Source of the DNA: an uncultured Lysobacteraceae bacterium
Lineage (GTDB): Bacteria; Pseudomonadota; Gammaproteobacteria; Xanthomonadales; Rhodanobacteraceae
Length of the DNA: 9,431 nucleotides
NCBI GenBank assembly: GCA_946482585.1
Contig: CAMLSI010000195.1
Coordinates: 1-9,431 of the forward strand
Direction of reading: 5' to 3'
Within the stretch, counting starts at the first letter, position 1. Every line of letters starts with the position of its first letter. Positions 1 through 6,182 of this stretch are shown in pieces. The position numbers and the translations under genes were made by a program. The notes below the pieces were generated by a model. That model made no database searches and was not told the origin of the DNA. It saw only the letters and a list, made by a program, of their open reading frames with translations.

Positions 1-601
1 GATCGCAGAGCGCAGCGACCTCCTGCATGATGTGGCTCGAGAACAGCACGCAGCGACCCTCGTCGCGCAGGCCGCGCAGGAAACGCCGCATCGCGCGCGT
101 GGCCATGACGTCGAGACCGTTGGTCGGTTCGTCGAGAATCACGTTCTTCGGATCGTGCACGAGCGCGCGCGCGATCGCGGTCTTGACGCGCTGCCCCTGC
201 GAAAAGCCTTCGCTGCGGCGCGTCGCGATGTCCTGCATCTCGAGCGCGGCGATGAGCCGGTCGCAGCGCGACTTCATCGTCGCCGCATCGAGCCCGTGCA
301 GGCGCGCGAAATACTCGATGTTCTCGCGCGCGGTCAGCCGCTTGTAGAGCCCGCGCGCGTCGGGAAGCACGCCGAGGCGGCGGCGCACGGCGTCGGCATC
401 GCGGTTCGCGTCGAGACCGTCGACGCGCACGGCGCCGCGGTCGGGCGTCATCAAGGTATAGAGCATGCGCAGGGTCGTGGTCTTGCCGGCCCCGTTCGGA
501 CCGAGCAGGCCCGTGATCTCGCCGTCGCGCGCGACGAAACTGACGCCGGCGACGGCCTTCACCGCGCCGAAGGACTTGTGCAGATCGTCGGCCTCGATCA
601 T
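1..601 (-). CDS. natA: NatA-like ABC transporter ATP-binding protein (3' end cut by window)
   Basis: This is the cytoplasmic ATPase subunit of an ABC exporter; the first 200 residues lie in the window and the C-terminus is beyond base 1. Seen: Walker A GPNGAGKTT at residues 34-42, a signature loop FSQGQ at 133-137 (variant of LSGGQ), Walker B VILDEP at 154-159, a D-loop NGLD, and switch histidine H190 in SSHIMQEV. In place of a usual Q-loop glutamine there is LPDARGLYKRLT (79-90), which resembles the matching stretch of Bacillus NatA, the ATPase of a sodium exporter. The family call is firm; sodium as substrate is only inferred, and the membrane partner (NatB type) would be expected further left. 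The ATG overlaps the TGA of the upstream hydrolase gene in an ATGA, so translation of the two is probably coupled. Confidence 0.9.
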   Translation of the reverse strand, partial: MIEADDLHKSFGAVKAVAGVSFVARDGEITGLLGPNGAGKTTTLRMLYTLMTPDRGAVRVDGLDANRDADAVRRRLGVLPDARGLYKRLTARENIEYFARLHGLDAATMKSRCDRLIAALEMQDIATRRSEGFSQGQRVKTAIARALVHDPKNVILDEPTNGLDVMATRAMRRFLRGLRDEGRCVLFSSHIMQEVAALCD

Positions 602-2082
602 GGGCTGGCTCCGTTGTAGTCGAGGAAGAACGGTGTCGGTCCCATGTCCGCGATGCAGCCGGCGTCGAGGTCCGCGGTCTCGAGCGTTTCGATGAAGCGC
701 GCGACGAGCCGCGGCATGCAGCCGCGGCCTATCACGTTGTGGCCCTGCCCCGGCGCGACGAGATGGCGCGCGCGGCTCAGTCCTTTCGCGACCTGGTCGC
801 CGTAGCGCGGCGGCGTCACCGGATCGTATTGCCCCGACAGCAGCAGGCTGGGCACATCGGATTTCAGCGCGGCATGGAAGTCACCGGGCCGCGTACCGCG
901 CGGCCAGATCGCGCATTGCGCGCGCAAGGTCTGCATGAAATCGTCGCCGAGAATCAGCGACGCGTCGTCGGGCCGCGGCTGCAGCAGGTCGGCGTCTTCG
1001 GCGCAGATCACCGACAGCCCCATGCCCGAGGTCATCGTCGCGCCGAGATCCGCCGTGATCAGGCTGGCCTGCCCCATCAGCGGCGCGGCATTGCCGTTCG
1101 CCGCCTCGTGGATCGCGAGCGGCAGCAGCGCCGCCGTTTCGGGCGCATACGCATAGAGGCGCACGAGCCCGGCGAAGGTGTCGGCATCCAGATCATGGGT
1201 CAACGGCGCGAACGTCAGCGGGTCGCGCAGGCTGACCGGCTGCGCCTTCTGCTGCAGCTTCGCGCGCAGCGCATACAGATCCTTGTAGACGTCGCCGAAT
1301 CGCTTGCGGCAATTCTCGTCCGCGTCGCAGAGCGCGAAGCGTGCGCGCAGCGCGTCGTCGAGCGAGCGCGCGAAGTCGGCGCCGAGCACGACCTCGTTCG
1401 GCGCGACGCCATCCAGCACCAGGCTGCGGACGCCGTCGGGATGGCGCCTCGCGTACTGCTGCGCGACGCGCGTGCCGTAGGAAATGCCGACGAGGTTGAG
1501 CTTCGGCGCGCCGATCGCCACGCGCAGCGCTTCGAGGTCTTCGACCGCGGCGGTCGTGGTGTACTGCGTCGCATCGGCTTTGCCGGCAATGTCGCGCAGG
1601 CAGCGCTCGGCCAGCGCGCGAGCGCGATCGGCATCGGCCGCATGCGCGAGCGCGGCTTCGAGCACGTCCTCGCCCTGCTCCGCGGCTTCGTCGCAGCGCA
1701 ACGCGTTCGAGCCGCCGGTGCCGCGCTGATCGATCAGGATCACGTGCCGCGTGCGGCGCGCGGGCACGAGCGCGCCGGCGACCTGCGGCCAGGACTCGGT
1801 GGCCGCCTGGCCGGGGCCGCCCGCGAGCAGCACGAGCGGATCGTCGGCGACCTTGCCCGCGTCGCTCTTGATCAGCGCGAGCCGGAAGGCGATGCGGCGG
1901 CCGTCCGGCTGCGCGCGATTTTCGGGTTGCGAGAACGGCGCGCACCAGGCCGCGGTCGTCGCGGCCGAGCGCGGCTGCGTGAGTTCGCACGGTGTGAACG
2001 TCAGGCTGCCGAGCGTCACGACATCGCCGGCCGCGGCATGCGGGACGAGCGACAGCATCAACGCGCCCAGGGTGGCGAGCAT
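598..2082 (-). CDS. Exported TAP-like alpha/beta hydrolase (peptidase family S33)
   Basis: A 494-residue alpha/beta hydrolase resembling tripeptidyl aminopeptidase and proline iminopeptidase enzymes, which release short N-terminal pieces from peptides. Numbered from the chosen start, the nucleophile elbow GISYG places the serine at 201, with an aspartate at 420 in GQYDPVTPP and a histidine at 448 in GQGHNV completing the triad. AGGPGQ near 87-92 fits the oxyanion-hole loop. The C-terminal part matches the TAP-like domain. Residues 1-19 (LATLGALMLSLVPHAAAG) look like a signal peptide, so export to the periplasm is likely. Several cysteines could form disulfides there. The frame stays open to an ATG at 2139, but the ATG at 2082 has a strong GAGGAA site and puts the signal peptide at the N-terminus. 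It is followed, with a 4-base overlap, by the NatA-like ATPase gene. The actual substrate, peptide or ester, is not determined. Confidence 0.88.
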   Translation of the reverse strand: MLATLGALMLSLVPHAAAGDVVTLGSLTFTPCELTQPRSAATTAAWCAPFSQPENRAQPDGRRIAFRLALIKSDAGKVADDPLVLLAGGPGQAATESWPQVAGALVPARRTRHVILIDQRGTGGSNALRCDEAAEQGEDVLEAALAHAADADRARALAERCLRDIAGKADATQYTTTAAVEDLEALRVAIGAPKLNLVGISYGTRVAQQYARRHPDGVRSLVLDGVAPNEVVLGADFARSLDDALRARFALCDADENCRKRFGDVYKDLYALRAKLQQKAQPVSLRDPLTFAPLTHDLDADTFAGLVRLYAYAPETAALLPLAIHEAANGNAAPLMGQASLITADLGATMTSGMGLSVICAEDADLLQPRPDDASLILGDDFMQTLRAQCAIWPRGTRPGDFHAALKSDVPSLLLSGQYDPVTPPRYGDQVAKGLSRARHLVAPGQGHNVIGRGCMPRLVARFIETLETADLDAGCIADMGPTPFFLDYNGASP

Positions 2083-2087
2083 AGTGC

Positions 2088-2093
2088 TTCCTC
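2088..2093 (-). promoter_or_regulatory. Ribosome binding site GAGGAA deciding the hydrolase start
   Basis: On the minus strand GAGGAA lies 5 bases before the ATG at 2082. No comparable site precedes the in-frame ATG at 2139. This favours the shorter protein, which then begins directly with a signal peptide. Confidence 0.7.
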
Positions 2094-2163
2094 GAGAGGG
2101 GGCGGCCGAGTGTAGCGGCAAGCCGGCCGCGCGCCGCATGCGTCGCCGGTCATGCCTTGAATT

Positions 2164-2931
2164 TCAGCAGGGGGCGATCGATCCGCCGCCGAAGATTGCG
2201 GAGATCGCGCCGGCGACGCCCGCGCTGGCGCGTCCGCGACGGAACAGCAGATCGCCGATCAGCGCGCCGACGATGCCGAGGTAGACGAAATAGGCCCAGC
2301 CGACGTAATCGCCGAACACGAGCGTATGCAGCCAGTTCTGTTCGAACAGATACAGCCAGGCGACGACCGCCGTCGTGAGCAACAGCACCGCCGCGGCCGG
2401 CAGCAGCTGTGCGCGCGCGCGCCGATGCACCGGCAGCACGACGCCGAGCAGCGCGAACATCAGCGCGTTCGCGCCGGTGAAGATGCGGAACTCGCGCAGC
2501 AGCGCGCCGGCGACTTCGGCGTACTTCGTGCGGATGAACGCGGTCAGACGCTCGCCGCCGGACTGCAGCAGGTCGAGCAGCCGAGTGCCCGATTCGAGAC
2601 CGATCGATGTCGCGAGCTTGTGCCGGCACGGACAGTCGGGATCGCGCATCTCGGCGACCACGGCTTCGACGAGCGGCACGAGCCGTTCGCGCAGCTGCCG
2701 GCGTGCGGCCTCGGCCTGTTCCGGATGCCGCTCGGCCAGCCGCTGCGCGAACTGGCCGATGCGCGTGCGTTCGAGCGCCTGCAGCGACTCGGCCGTCCTC
2801 GCCTCGACCTCTTGCCGCAGCAGTGCCTGCGCATAGCCCTCGATGCGCGCGGGAGCGGCGAACGACACGGCAAAGGCGAGACCGAACAGCAGTGTACCCA
2901 GTGCACTGATGACACCGACGGCAATGCGCAT
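2164..2931 (-). CDS. Unassigned integral membrane protein with periplasmic CPC motif
   Basis: I do not recognise this 255-residue protein. Hydrophobic segments lie at about 4-24, 152-168, 177-196 and 208-229, with a weaker one at 236-249. The loop PVHRRARAQ (167-175) and the RRGR at 231-234 are basic and so probably cytoplasmic. That orientation puts residues 28-150 in the periplasm. This domain is rich in charge, looks largely helical, and carries two cysteines in DPDCPCRHK (C100, C102). The last residue is another cysteine (C255), after a glycine-rich tail. The start is the ATG at 2931, preceded by a GGGAGA site 10 bases away; upstream ATGs in the frame (for example 3027) lack one and would bury the first membrane helix. 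It lies 81 bases before the hydrolase gene and 205 bases after tetR, so co-transcription with either is possible but unproven. No catalytic motif is evident. Confidence 0.8.
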   Translation of the reverse strand: MRIAVGVISALGTLLFGLAFAVSFAAPARIEGYAQALLRQEVEARTAESLQALERTRIGQFAQRLAERHPEQAEAARRQLRERLVPLVEAVVAEMRDPDCPCRHKLATSIGLESGTRLLDLLQSGGERLTAFIRTKYAEVAGALLREFRIFTGANALMFALLGVVLPVHRRARAQLLPAAAVLLLTTAVVAWLYLFEQNWLHTLVFGDYVGWAYFVYLGIVGALIGDLLFRRGRASAGVAGAISAIFGGGSIAPC

Positions 2932-3136
2932 GCGATGGTTTCTCCCGATCGTCTGTCCCGTGGGGTGAGCCGGATCTCCGGTGCCGTCCGGTATCGAAGT
3001 ACCCGCGGCACGAAGCGCTCCCCGCAAGGACGCCCCCGGCGGAACCCGCAGACTTCGGCGTCGCCGCCCATCTTTGGATCCGATGCGATCGAGAGTGCAA
3101 GGGTTGCCGATCGCCTCGGATCGGCCCGATGGCGAA

Positions 3137-3727
3137 TCACGGTTTCAGCACGCCGGCCACCATCGCCGCGACGATCTTCTCGACCGCCGCGGGCTTGAAC
3201 TGGCGCACGAGCGTCGCGCGCAGGCTGATGCCGTCGACGAGGCCGAGCAGCACGTCGGCGACCGCGCCCGCGTCGAGCGTGGCGAGGCGGCCCGCGGCCT
3301 GCTGCGCCCTGAGCGCAGCGACCAACGCATGGCGCACGCGCTCCTCGCTCTCGACGAGGGCGTCGAGCAGCCGCGGATTGCGCAGGGATTCGGCGAACAC
3401 TTCCGTGTAGAGGCGCTGATAGTCCGGATCGGCCGACTCGCGCGCGAGGCGCCGGACCATCGCCGGAATGAAGTCGACCGGCCTGTCGCTCGCCGCGAGC
3501 TCGCCGATCAGCGCAACGACGCTCGCGCTGTCGATCGTCGCGAAGCTCGCGACGATCGCCTCCTTGTTTTCGAAGTAGCGATACAGCAGTCCCATGCTGA
3601 CGCCGGCCTCGCGGGCGATGTCCTGCATCGATGACTGATGGAATCCCTTGGCGCGGAAACAGCGCTCGGCACCGTCGAGGATCTGCTGGCGCCGCTGTTG
3701 CTGGAGTTCCGGGTTCGCCTTGCGCAT
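3137..3727 (-). CDS. TetR family transcriptional repressor
   Basis: A 196-residue TetR-type regulator, of the usual family length. The DNA-binding domain occupies about 12-60: RRQQILDGAERCFRAKGF forms the first helix, and the helix-turn-helix runs from about 33 to 52 with the typical DIAREAGVSMGLLYRYF, followed by NKEAI. The rest (from about 65) is helical and variable, as expected for the ligand-binding and dimer domain; no ligand can be named. The ATG at 3727 has only a weak AGG upstream; a nearby upstream ATG at 3743 is in another frame. The gene is divergent from the desaturase gene with 106 bases between the start codons. That gap contains a clear inverted repeat over a promoter, so this protein most likely represses the desaturase gene and possibly itself. 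Inducer release by a lipid or sterol-like compound is a guess from the neighbour. Confidence 0.95.
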   Translation of the reverse strand: MRKANPELQQQRRQQILDGAERCFRAKGFHQSSMQDIAREAGVSMGLLYRYFENKEAIVASFATIDSASVVALIGELAASDRPVDFIPAMVRRLARESADPDYQRLYTEVFAESLRNPRLLDALVESEERVRHALVAALRAQQAAGRLATLDAGAVADVLLGLVDGISLRATLVRQFKPAAVEKIVAAMVAGVLKP

Positions 3728-3764
3728 GGACCTGTACCGACATCGAACGGATGGCCGATGTTAC

Positions 3765-3793
3765 TTGACGCCGCAGTCGACGCTTCTTAAAGT
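3765..3793 (+). promoter_or_regulatory. Sigma70-like promoter for the desaturase gene
   Basis: TTGACG (3765-3770) and TAAAGT (3788-3793) are separated by 17 bases, the ideal spacing, and match consensus at 5/6 and 4/6 positions. Transcription would begin near 3800, leaving an untranslated leader of about 34 bases before the ATG at 3834. The -10 element lies partly inside the inverted repeat at 3790-3809. This is a prediction from sequence only. Confidence 0.55.
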
Positions 3794-3809
3794 GAATGAG
3801 CGTTCACTT
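3790..3809. promoter_or_regulatory. Inverted repeat, probable TetR operator
   Basis: AAGTGAA (3790-3796) and TTCACTT (3803-3809) are perfect inverted 7-base arms around a 6-base spacer. Size and symmetry fit sites bound by TetR-family dimers. It covers the end of the predicted -10 element and the likely transcription start of the desaturase gene, so binding would block transcription. It lies 62 bases upstream of the tetR start codon, which allows autoregulation as well. The assignment to the adjacent TetR is inferred from position. Confidence 0.7.
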
Positions 3810-3833
3810 ATTTAATAATCACCGGACCTGGTC

Positions 3834-4655
3834 ATGAGTACACTGAGCCTGCTCGATCTGATCGCGGTCGCCGCGTCCGCGCTGGCCGTCCCGCTGCTTC
3901 CGCTCGAATGCTGGCGCTACTGGCGGCAGGGCCGCCTCGGTCGCGGACACGTACGGGAGATGCTGGCCTCGGCCAGTCCGCTCGTGCCGACCCTGCTGAT
4001 GGCGCCGGTCGTCACCGCGTTCATCGTGTTGCTGTTCGGCACGGCCGCACGGCTGGCGCCGTGGTCGATCCCGACGACGTGGTGGTCGGCCCTGCTCGCG
4101 CTGCTCGCGGTCGACTTCATGTACTACTGGGATCACCGCGTCGCACATCGCGTGCGGTTGATCTGGGCAATAGCGCACTCCGTCCACCACAGCTCGCCGC
4201 TGTACAACCAGACCGTGGGGCTGCGCATCTCGTTCGTCGACGGATTCACCTCGCCCTGGTTTTATGTACCCGTCATTCTCGCCGGCTTCGATCCGCTGCT
4301 CGTCGCCGGCGCATTCGGCGTGATCCTCGGCTACCAGCAATGGCTGCACACGGAAACCGTCGGAAAACTGCGATGGTTCGACGGCTGGCTCAATACGCCG
4401 AGCAATCACCGCGTCCACCACGGCGTGCAGCCGCAGTACATCGACAGGAACTACGGCGCCGTCCTGATGTTCTGGGATCGCCTGTTCGGCACCTACGCCG
4501 AGGAAGACGAAGCCGTGCGGTACGGGCTCACGCAGCCGATCGATACGCACCATCCGCTGCGCGTTCACACCGCCGAAGCGCTGAAGCTGTGGCGAGACGT
4601 CCGCGCCGCACGCGGCTGGCGCGATCGTCTGCGCCTGCTCGTGGCGCCGCCCTGA
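3834..4655 (+). CDS. Sterol desaturase / fatty acid hydroxylase family enzyme
   Basis: A 273-residue integral membrane di-iron oxygenase of the fatty acid hydroxylase superfamily, which use O2 to hydroxylate or desaturate lipids, sterols, carotenoids or alkylglycerols. The histidine clusters are all present: H101 and H105 in DHRVAH, H115, H118 and H119 in HSVHH, and H192, H195 and H196 in NHRVHHG, plus H172 in WLHTE. The conserved tail NYGAVLMFWDRLFGTY (206-221) follows. Hydrophobic stretches at about 5-22, 50-70, 83-98 and 143-166 fit a membrane protein with the metal site at the cytoplasmic face. The ATG has only a weak GGA ribosome site 7 bases upstream. It is the only plus-strand gene here, divergent from tetR and controlled by the promoter and inverted repeat between them. 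The lipid substrate cannot be read from the sequence. An 87-base gap without a clear terminator separates its end from the convergent dehydratase gene. Confidence 0.92.
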   Translation: MSTLSLLDLIAVAASALAVPLLPLECWRYWRQGRLGRGHVREMLASASPLVPTLLMAPVVTAFIVLLFGTAARLAPWSIPTTWWSALLALLAVDFMYYWDHRVAHRVRLIWAIAHSVHHSSPLYNQTVGLRISFVDGFTSPWFYVPVILAGFDPLLVAGAFGVILGYQQWLHTETVGKLRWFDGWLNTPSNHRVHHGVQPQYIDRNYGAVLMFWDRLFGTYAEEDEAVRYGLTQPIDTHHPLRVHTAEALKLWRDVRAARGWRDRLRLLVAPP

Positions 4656-4742
4656 AGCAAAGCGGCGTGGTCGCGCAGCCGCTCGTCCGCATTCGGCACG
4701 GCCGACCGCACGGACATGGACACCGCCGCCGGCCAGGCGCGA

Positions 4743-5741
4743 CTAGGCAGGCCCCTGCTCTCCCTGCCACCGCGCGAGATCCCCGAGCGTGACGACCTGA
4801 CCGCCGCAGACCACGGCGACGACGCGGCGCAGGCCGGCGAGTGCGGCCGGCTGCGCATACAACGGCGCCAGTGCGACGCCGCAGGCGGGCTCGATCATCT
4901 GTCCGTGGTCTTCGGCGAGGCGCACGCAGGCGGCGGTCGCTTCCGCGTCGCTGACCGTCAGTGGCACGACGTCGGCGTCGCGGCACGCGGCGACCAGCGC
5001 GGGGGCGATGCGCTTGACGCAGAGACTGGTCGCAAGACTGCGCGGCGCGCTGAGCTCGACGACGCGGCCGCTCGCGAGCGTCGCCGCGAGCGATGCGGAG
5101 CCTTCGGGTTCGACCGCGAACACGCGCGTGCGTCGCCAGCCGACGCGGCGCAGTCCCTCGAGCACGCCGAGCAGCAATCCGCCGCCGCCGACCGCGACGA
5201 GGAGGGCGTCGGGCTGTTCCGTGCATTGCTGCGCGAGTTCTTCGATCAGCGAGGCATGGCCCTGCCACAGCAGCGGATCGTCGAACGGCGGGATGAGCGC
5301 GACGCCGGGGGCTTCGGCGAGCAGCAGCGCCGCCGCATTCGCTTCGTCCCAGACCGCGCCCTCGCAGCGCAGCTCGGCGCCGAGCGCGCGAATGCGGGCG
5401 CGCATGAAGGCCGGCGTGGTTTCCGGAATCACGACGGTGACGGGAATGCCGAGCGCGCGGCCGGCCCAGGCCACCGCGTAGCCGGCATTGCCGGCCGAGG
5501 AACAGACGAAGCGTCGCACGCCGCGCGCGGCGTGGTGCTGGCAGAGCAGGCCGATGCCGCGCAGCTTGAACGAGCGCGCAGGCTGCAGGTTGTCGAGCTT
5601 GAGCCCGACCTCGAGCTCGCCGATGCGCGTGGTCAGCAGCGGCGTGACGATATGCAACGGCGCCGCGTCAGCGGCCGTCGCGGACGGGTGATGCGGACTA
5701 TCGGAGCGATACGGTTGTGCAGTGGCGGCGGACAAGGTCAT
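4743..5741 (-). CDS. PLP-dependent L-serine/L-threonine dehydratase, animal SDS type
   Basis: A 332-residue PLP enzyme of fold type II that deaminates serine to pyruvate and/or threonine to 2-oxobutanoate. Seen: the PLP lysine K59 in SFKLRG, SSAGNAG at 81-87, PPFDDPLLWQGHAS at 151-164, the phosphate loop GGGG at 185-188, EPACG at 284-288, and VCGG with C312 facing the pyridine nitrogen. The order and wording of these motifs follow mammalian liver serine dehydratase, including the alanine in SSAGNAG, more closely than IlvA or TdcB as I recall them. There is no C-terminal ACT regulatory domain, so isoleucine feedback of the IlvA kind is not expected. The ATG at 5741 gives 27 residues before the conserved PLHIVTP and lacks a ribosome site; a small ORF with a good site overlaps it. 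The gene follows ilvM after 210 bases, suggesting a role in isoleucine supply. Serine breakdown is the alternative. Confidence 0.9.
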   Translation of the reverse strand: MTLSAATAQPYRSDSPHHPSATAADAAPLHIVTPLLTTRIGELEVGLKLDNLQPARSFKLRGIGLLCQHHAARGVRRFVCSSAGNAGYAVAWAGRALGIPVTVVIPETTPAFMRARIRALGAELRCEGAVWDEANAAALLLAEAPGVALIPPFDDPLLWQGHASLIEELAQQCTEQPDALLVAVGGGGLLLGVLEGLRRVGWRRTRVFAVEPEGSASLAATLASGRVVELSAPRSLATSLCVKRIAPALVAACRDADVVPLTVSDAEATAACVRLAEDHGQMIEPACGVALAPLYAQPAALAGLRRVVAVVCGGQVVTLGDLARWQGEQGPA

Positions 5742-5817
5742 GGCGGCGTTCGCGGTAGTCGAGGGGAGTTCGGACTGCGGGCGACGCCTGGCTAATTCGG
5801 ATGCGCTGCGAAATCAT
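5698..5817 (-). CDS. Possible 39-residue leader ORF overlapping the dehydratase start
   Basis: An ATG at 5817 follows GGAG with 6 bases between, in an AT-richer patch (5821-5850) unlike the surrounding DNA. It opens 39 codons beginning MISQRIRISQ and ending at TAG (5698-5700). The frame differs from that of the dehydratase (+1 shift), and the last 44 bases overlap that gene. Three isoleucines occur in the first eight codons, but no run of them. Because the dehydratase ATG has no ribosome site, ribosomes delivered by this ORF could feed it by coupling or re-initiation, or the ORF may act as a leader peptide. It may also be chance; no homologue is recognised. Confidence 0.35.
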   Translation of the reverse strand: MISQRIRISQASPAVRTPLDYRERRHDLVRRHCTTVSLR

Positions 5818-5875
5818 GACGTTCTCCAAACGTGTAATTTTCTTGACCGGGACCGCGGATGCGGCGAATTCTTCT

Positions 5876-5907
5876 CCCCTTCTCCCGGCGGCTGCCGGGA
5901 GAAGGGG
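5876..5907. repeat. Perfect 14-bp inverted repeat (hairpin) between ilvM and the dehydratase gene
   Basis: CCCCTTCTCCCGGC (5876-5889) pairs perfectly with GCCGGGAGAAGGGG (5894-5907) across a GGCT loop. It lies 44 bases after the ilvM stop. No run of T follows on either strand, so it is not a standard intrinsic terminator. It may stabilise the ilv mRNA 3' end, weaken read-through, or be one copy of a dispersed intergenic palindrome. The left arm is preceded by a second partial copy of CTTCTCCC (5871-5878). Confidence 0.75.
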
Positions 5908-5951
5908 TATTGCGTCAGTTCCTGCTCGTTGCTCTTCTCTCGTGTCTCACC

Positions 5952-6182
5952 TCATCCCGCCTCCACCAGCTTCACCGTCTGCACGTCGACGAGACGCTGC
6001 AGCTGGCGGCAGAGGACTTCCGGATCGCGGGAGCCGCCGAGCGTGAGGTTCACCGTATAGGCTTGCGCGTCGCTGGCCGCATTCACGGCGAGCACGTCCC
6101 AGCCGCGCCGCTCGATGGTGCCGAGCACGCGCAGCAAAGCACCTTCGGCCCGATCCAGCGCGAGCTCCAGGCTGCAACTCAT
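5952..6182 (-). CDS. ilvM: Acetolactate synthase small (regulatory) subunit, IlvM type
   Basis: A 76-residue protein made of a single ACT domain, the size of Escherichia coli IlvM and about half that of IlvN/IlvH. LELALDRAEGALLRVLGTIERRGWDV matches the first strand and helix of such subunits, followed by SDAQAYTVNLTLGG and a closing RQLQRLVDVQTVKLVEAG, which parallels the LNKLVDVAHV region of IlvM. It would bind the large subunit, raising its activity and shaping its response to branched-chain amino acids. The ATG overlaps the ilvG stop as ATGA (4 bases), a usual sign of translational coupling and equal production. The same frame stays open far upstream inside ilvG, but only this start gives an IlvM-like N-terminus. 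The next gene downstream is the dehydratase, 210 bases away. Confidence 0.9.
   Translation of the reverse strand: MSCSLELALDRAEGALLRVLGTIERRGWDVLAVNAASDAQAYTVNLTLGGSRDPEVLCRQLQRLVDVQTVKLVEAG

Noticed and set aside
32..619. Plus-strand open frame of 195 codons at the left edge
   Set aside because: The minus strand here encodes clear Walker A, signature and Walker B motifs of an ABC ATPase, so the plus frame is a shadow.
739..2115. Plus-strand open frame of 458 codons
   Set aside because: It lies opposite the hydrolase gene, has a low-complexity arginine- and alanine-rich translation, and shows no family motif. Long antisense frames are common in GC-rich DNA.
2932..3136. Promoter or terminator in the 205-base gap between tetR and the membrane protein gene
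   Set aside because: A TTGCAC occurs on the minus strand, but no convincing -10 lies at proper distance, and no clear hairpin plus T-run follows tetR. Only the GGGAGA ribosome site near 2941-2946 is convincing.
2544..3743. Minus-strand frame of 399 codons spanning tetR and the membrane protein gene
   Set aside because: It is in a different frame from both recognised proteins and has arginine-rich, motif-free sequence. Its ATG at 3743 only helps show that the tetR start is 3727.
4656..4742. Terminator between the convergent desaturase and dehydratase genes
   Set aside because: I see no strong hairpin followed by a T-run in either direction in these 87 bases.
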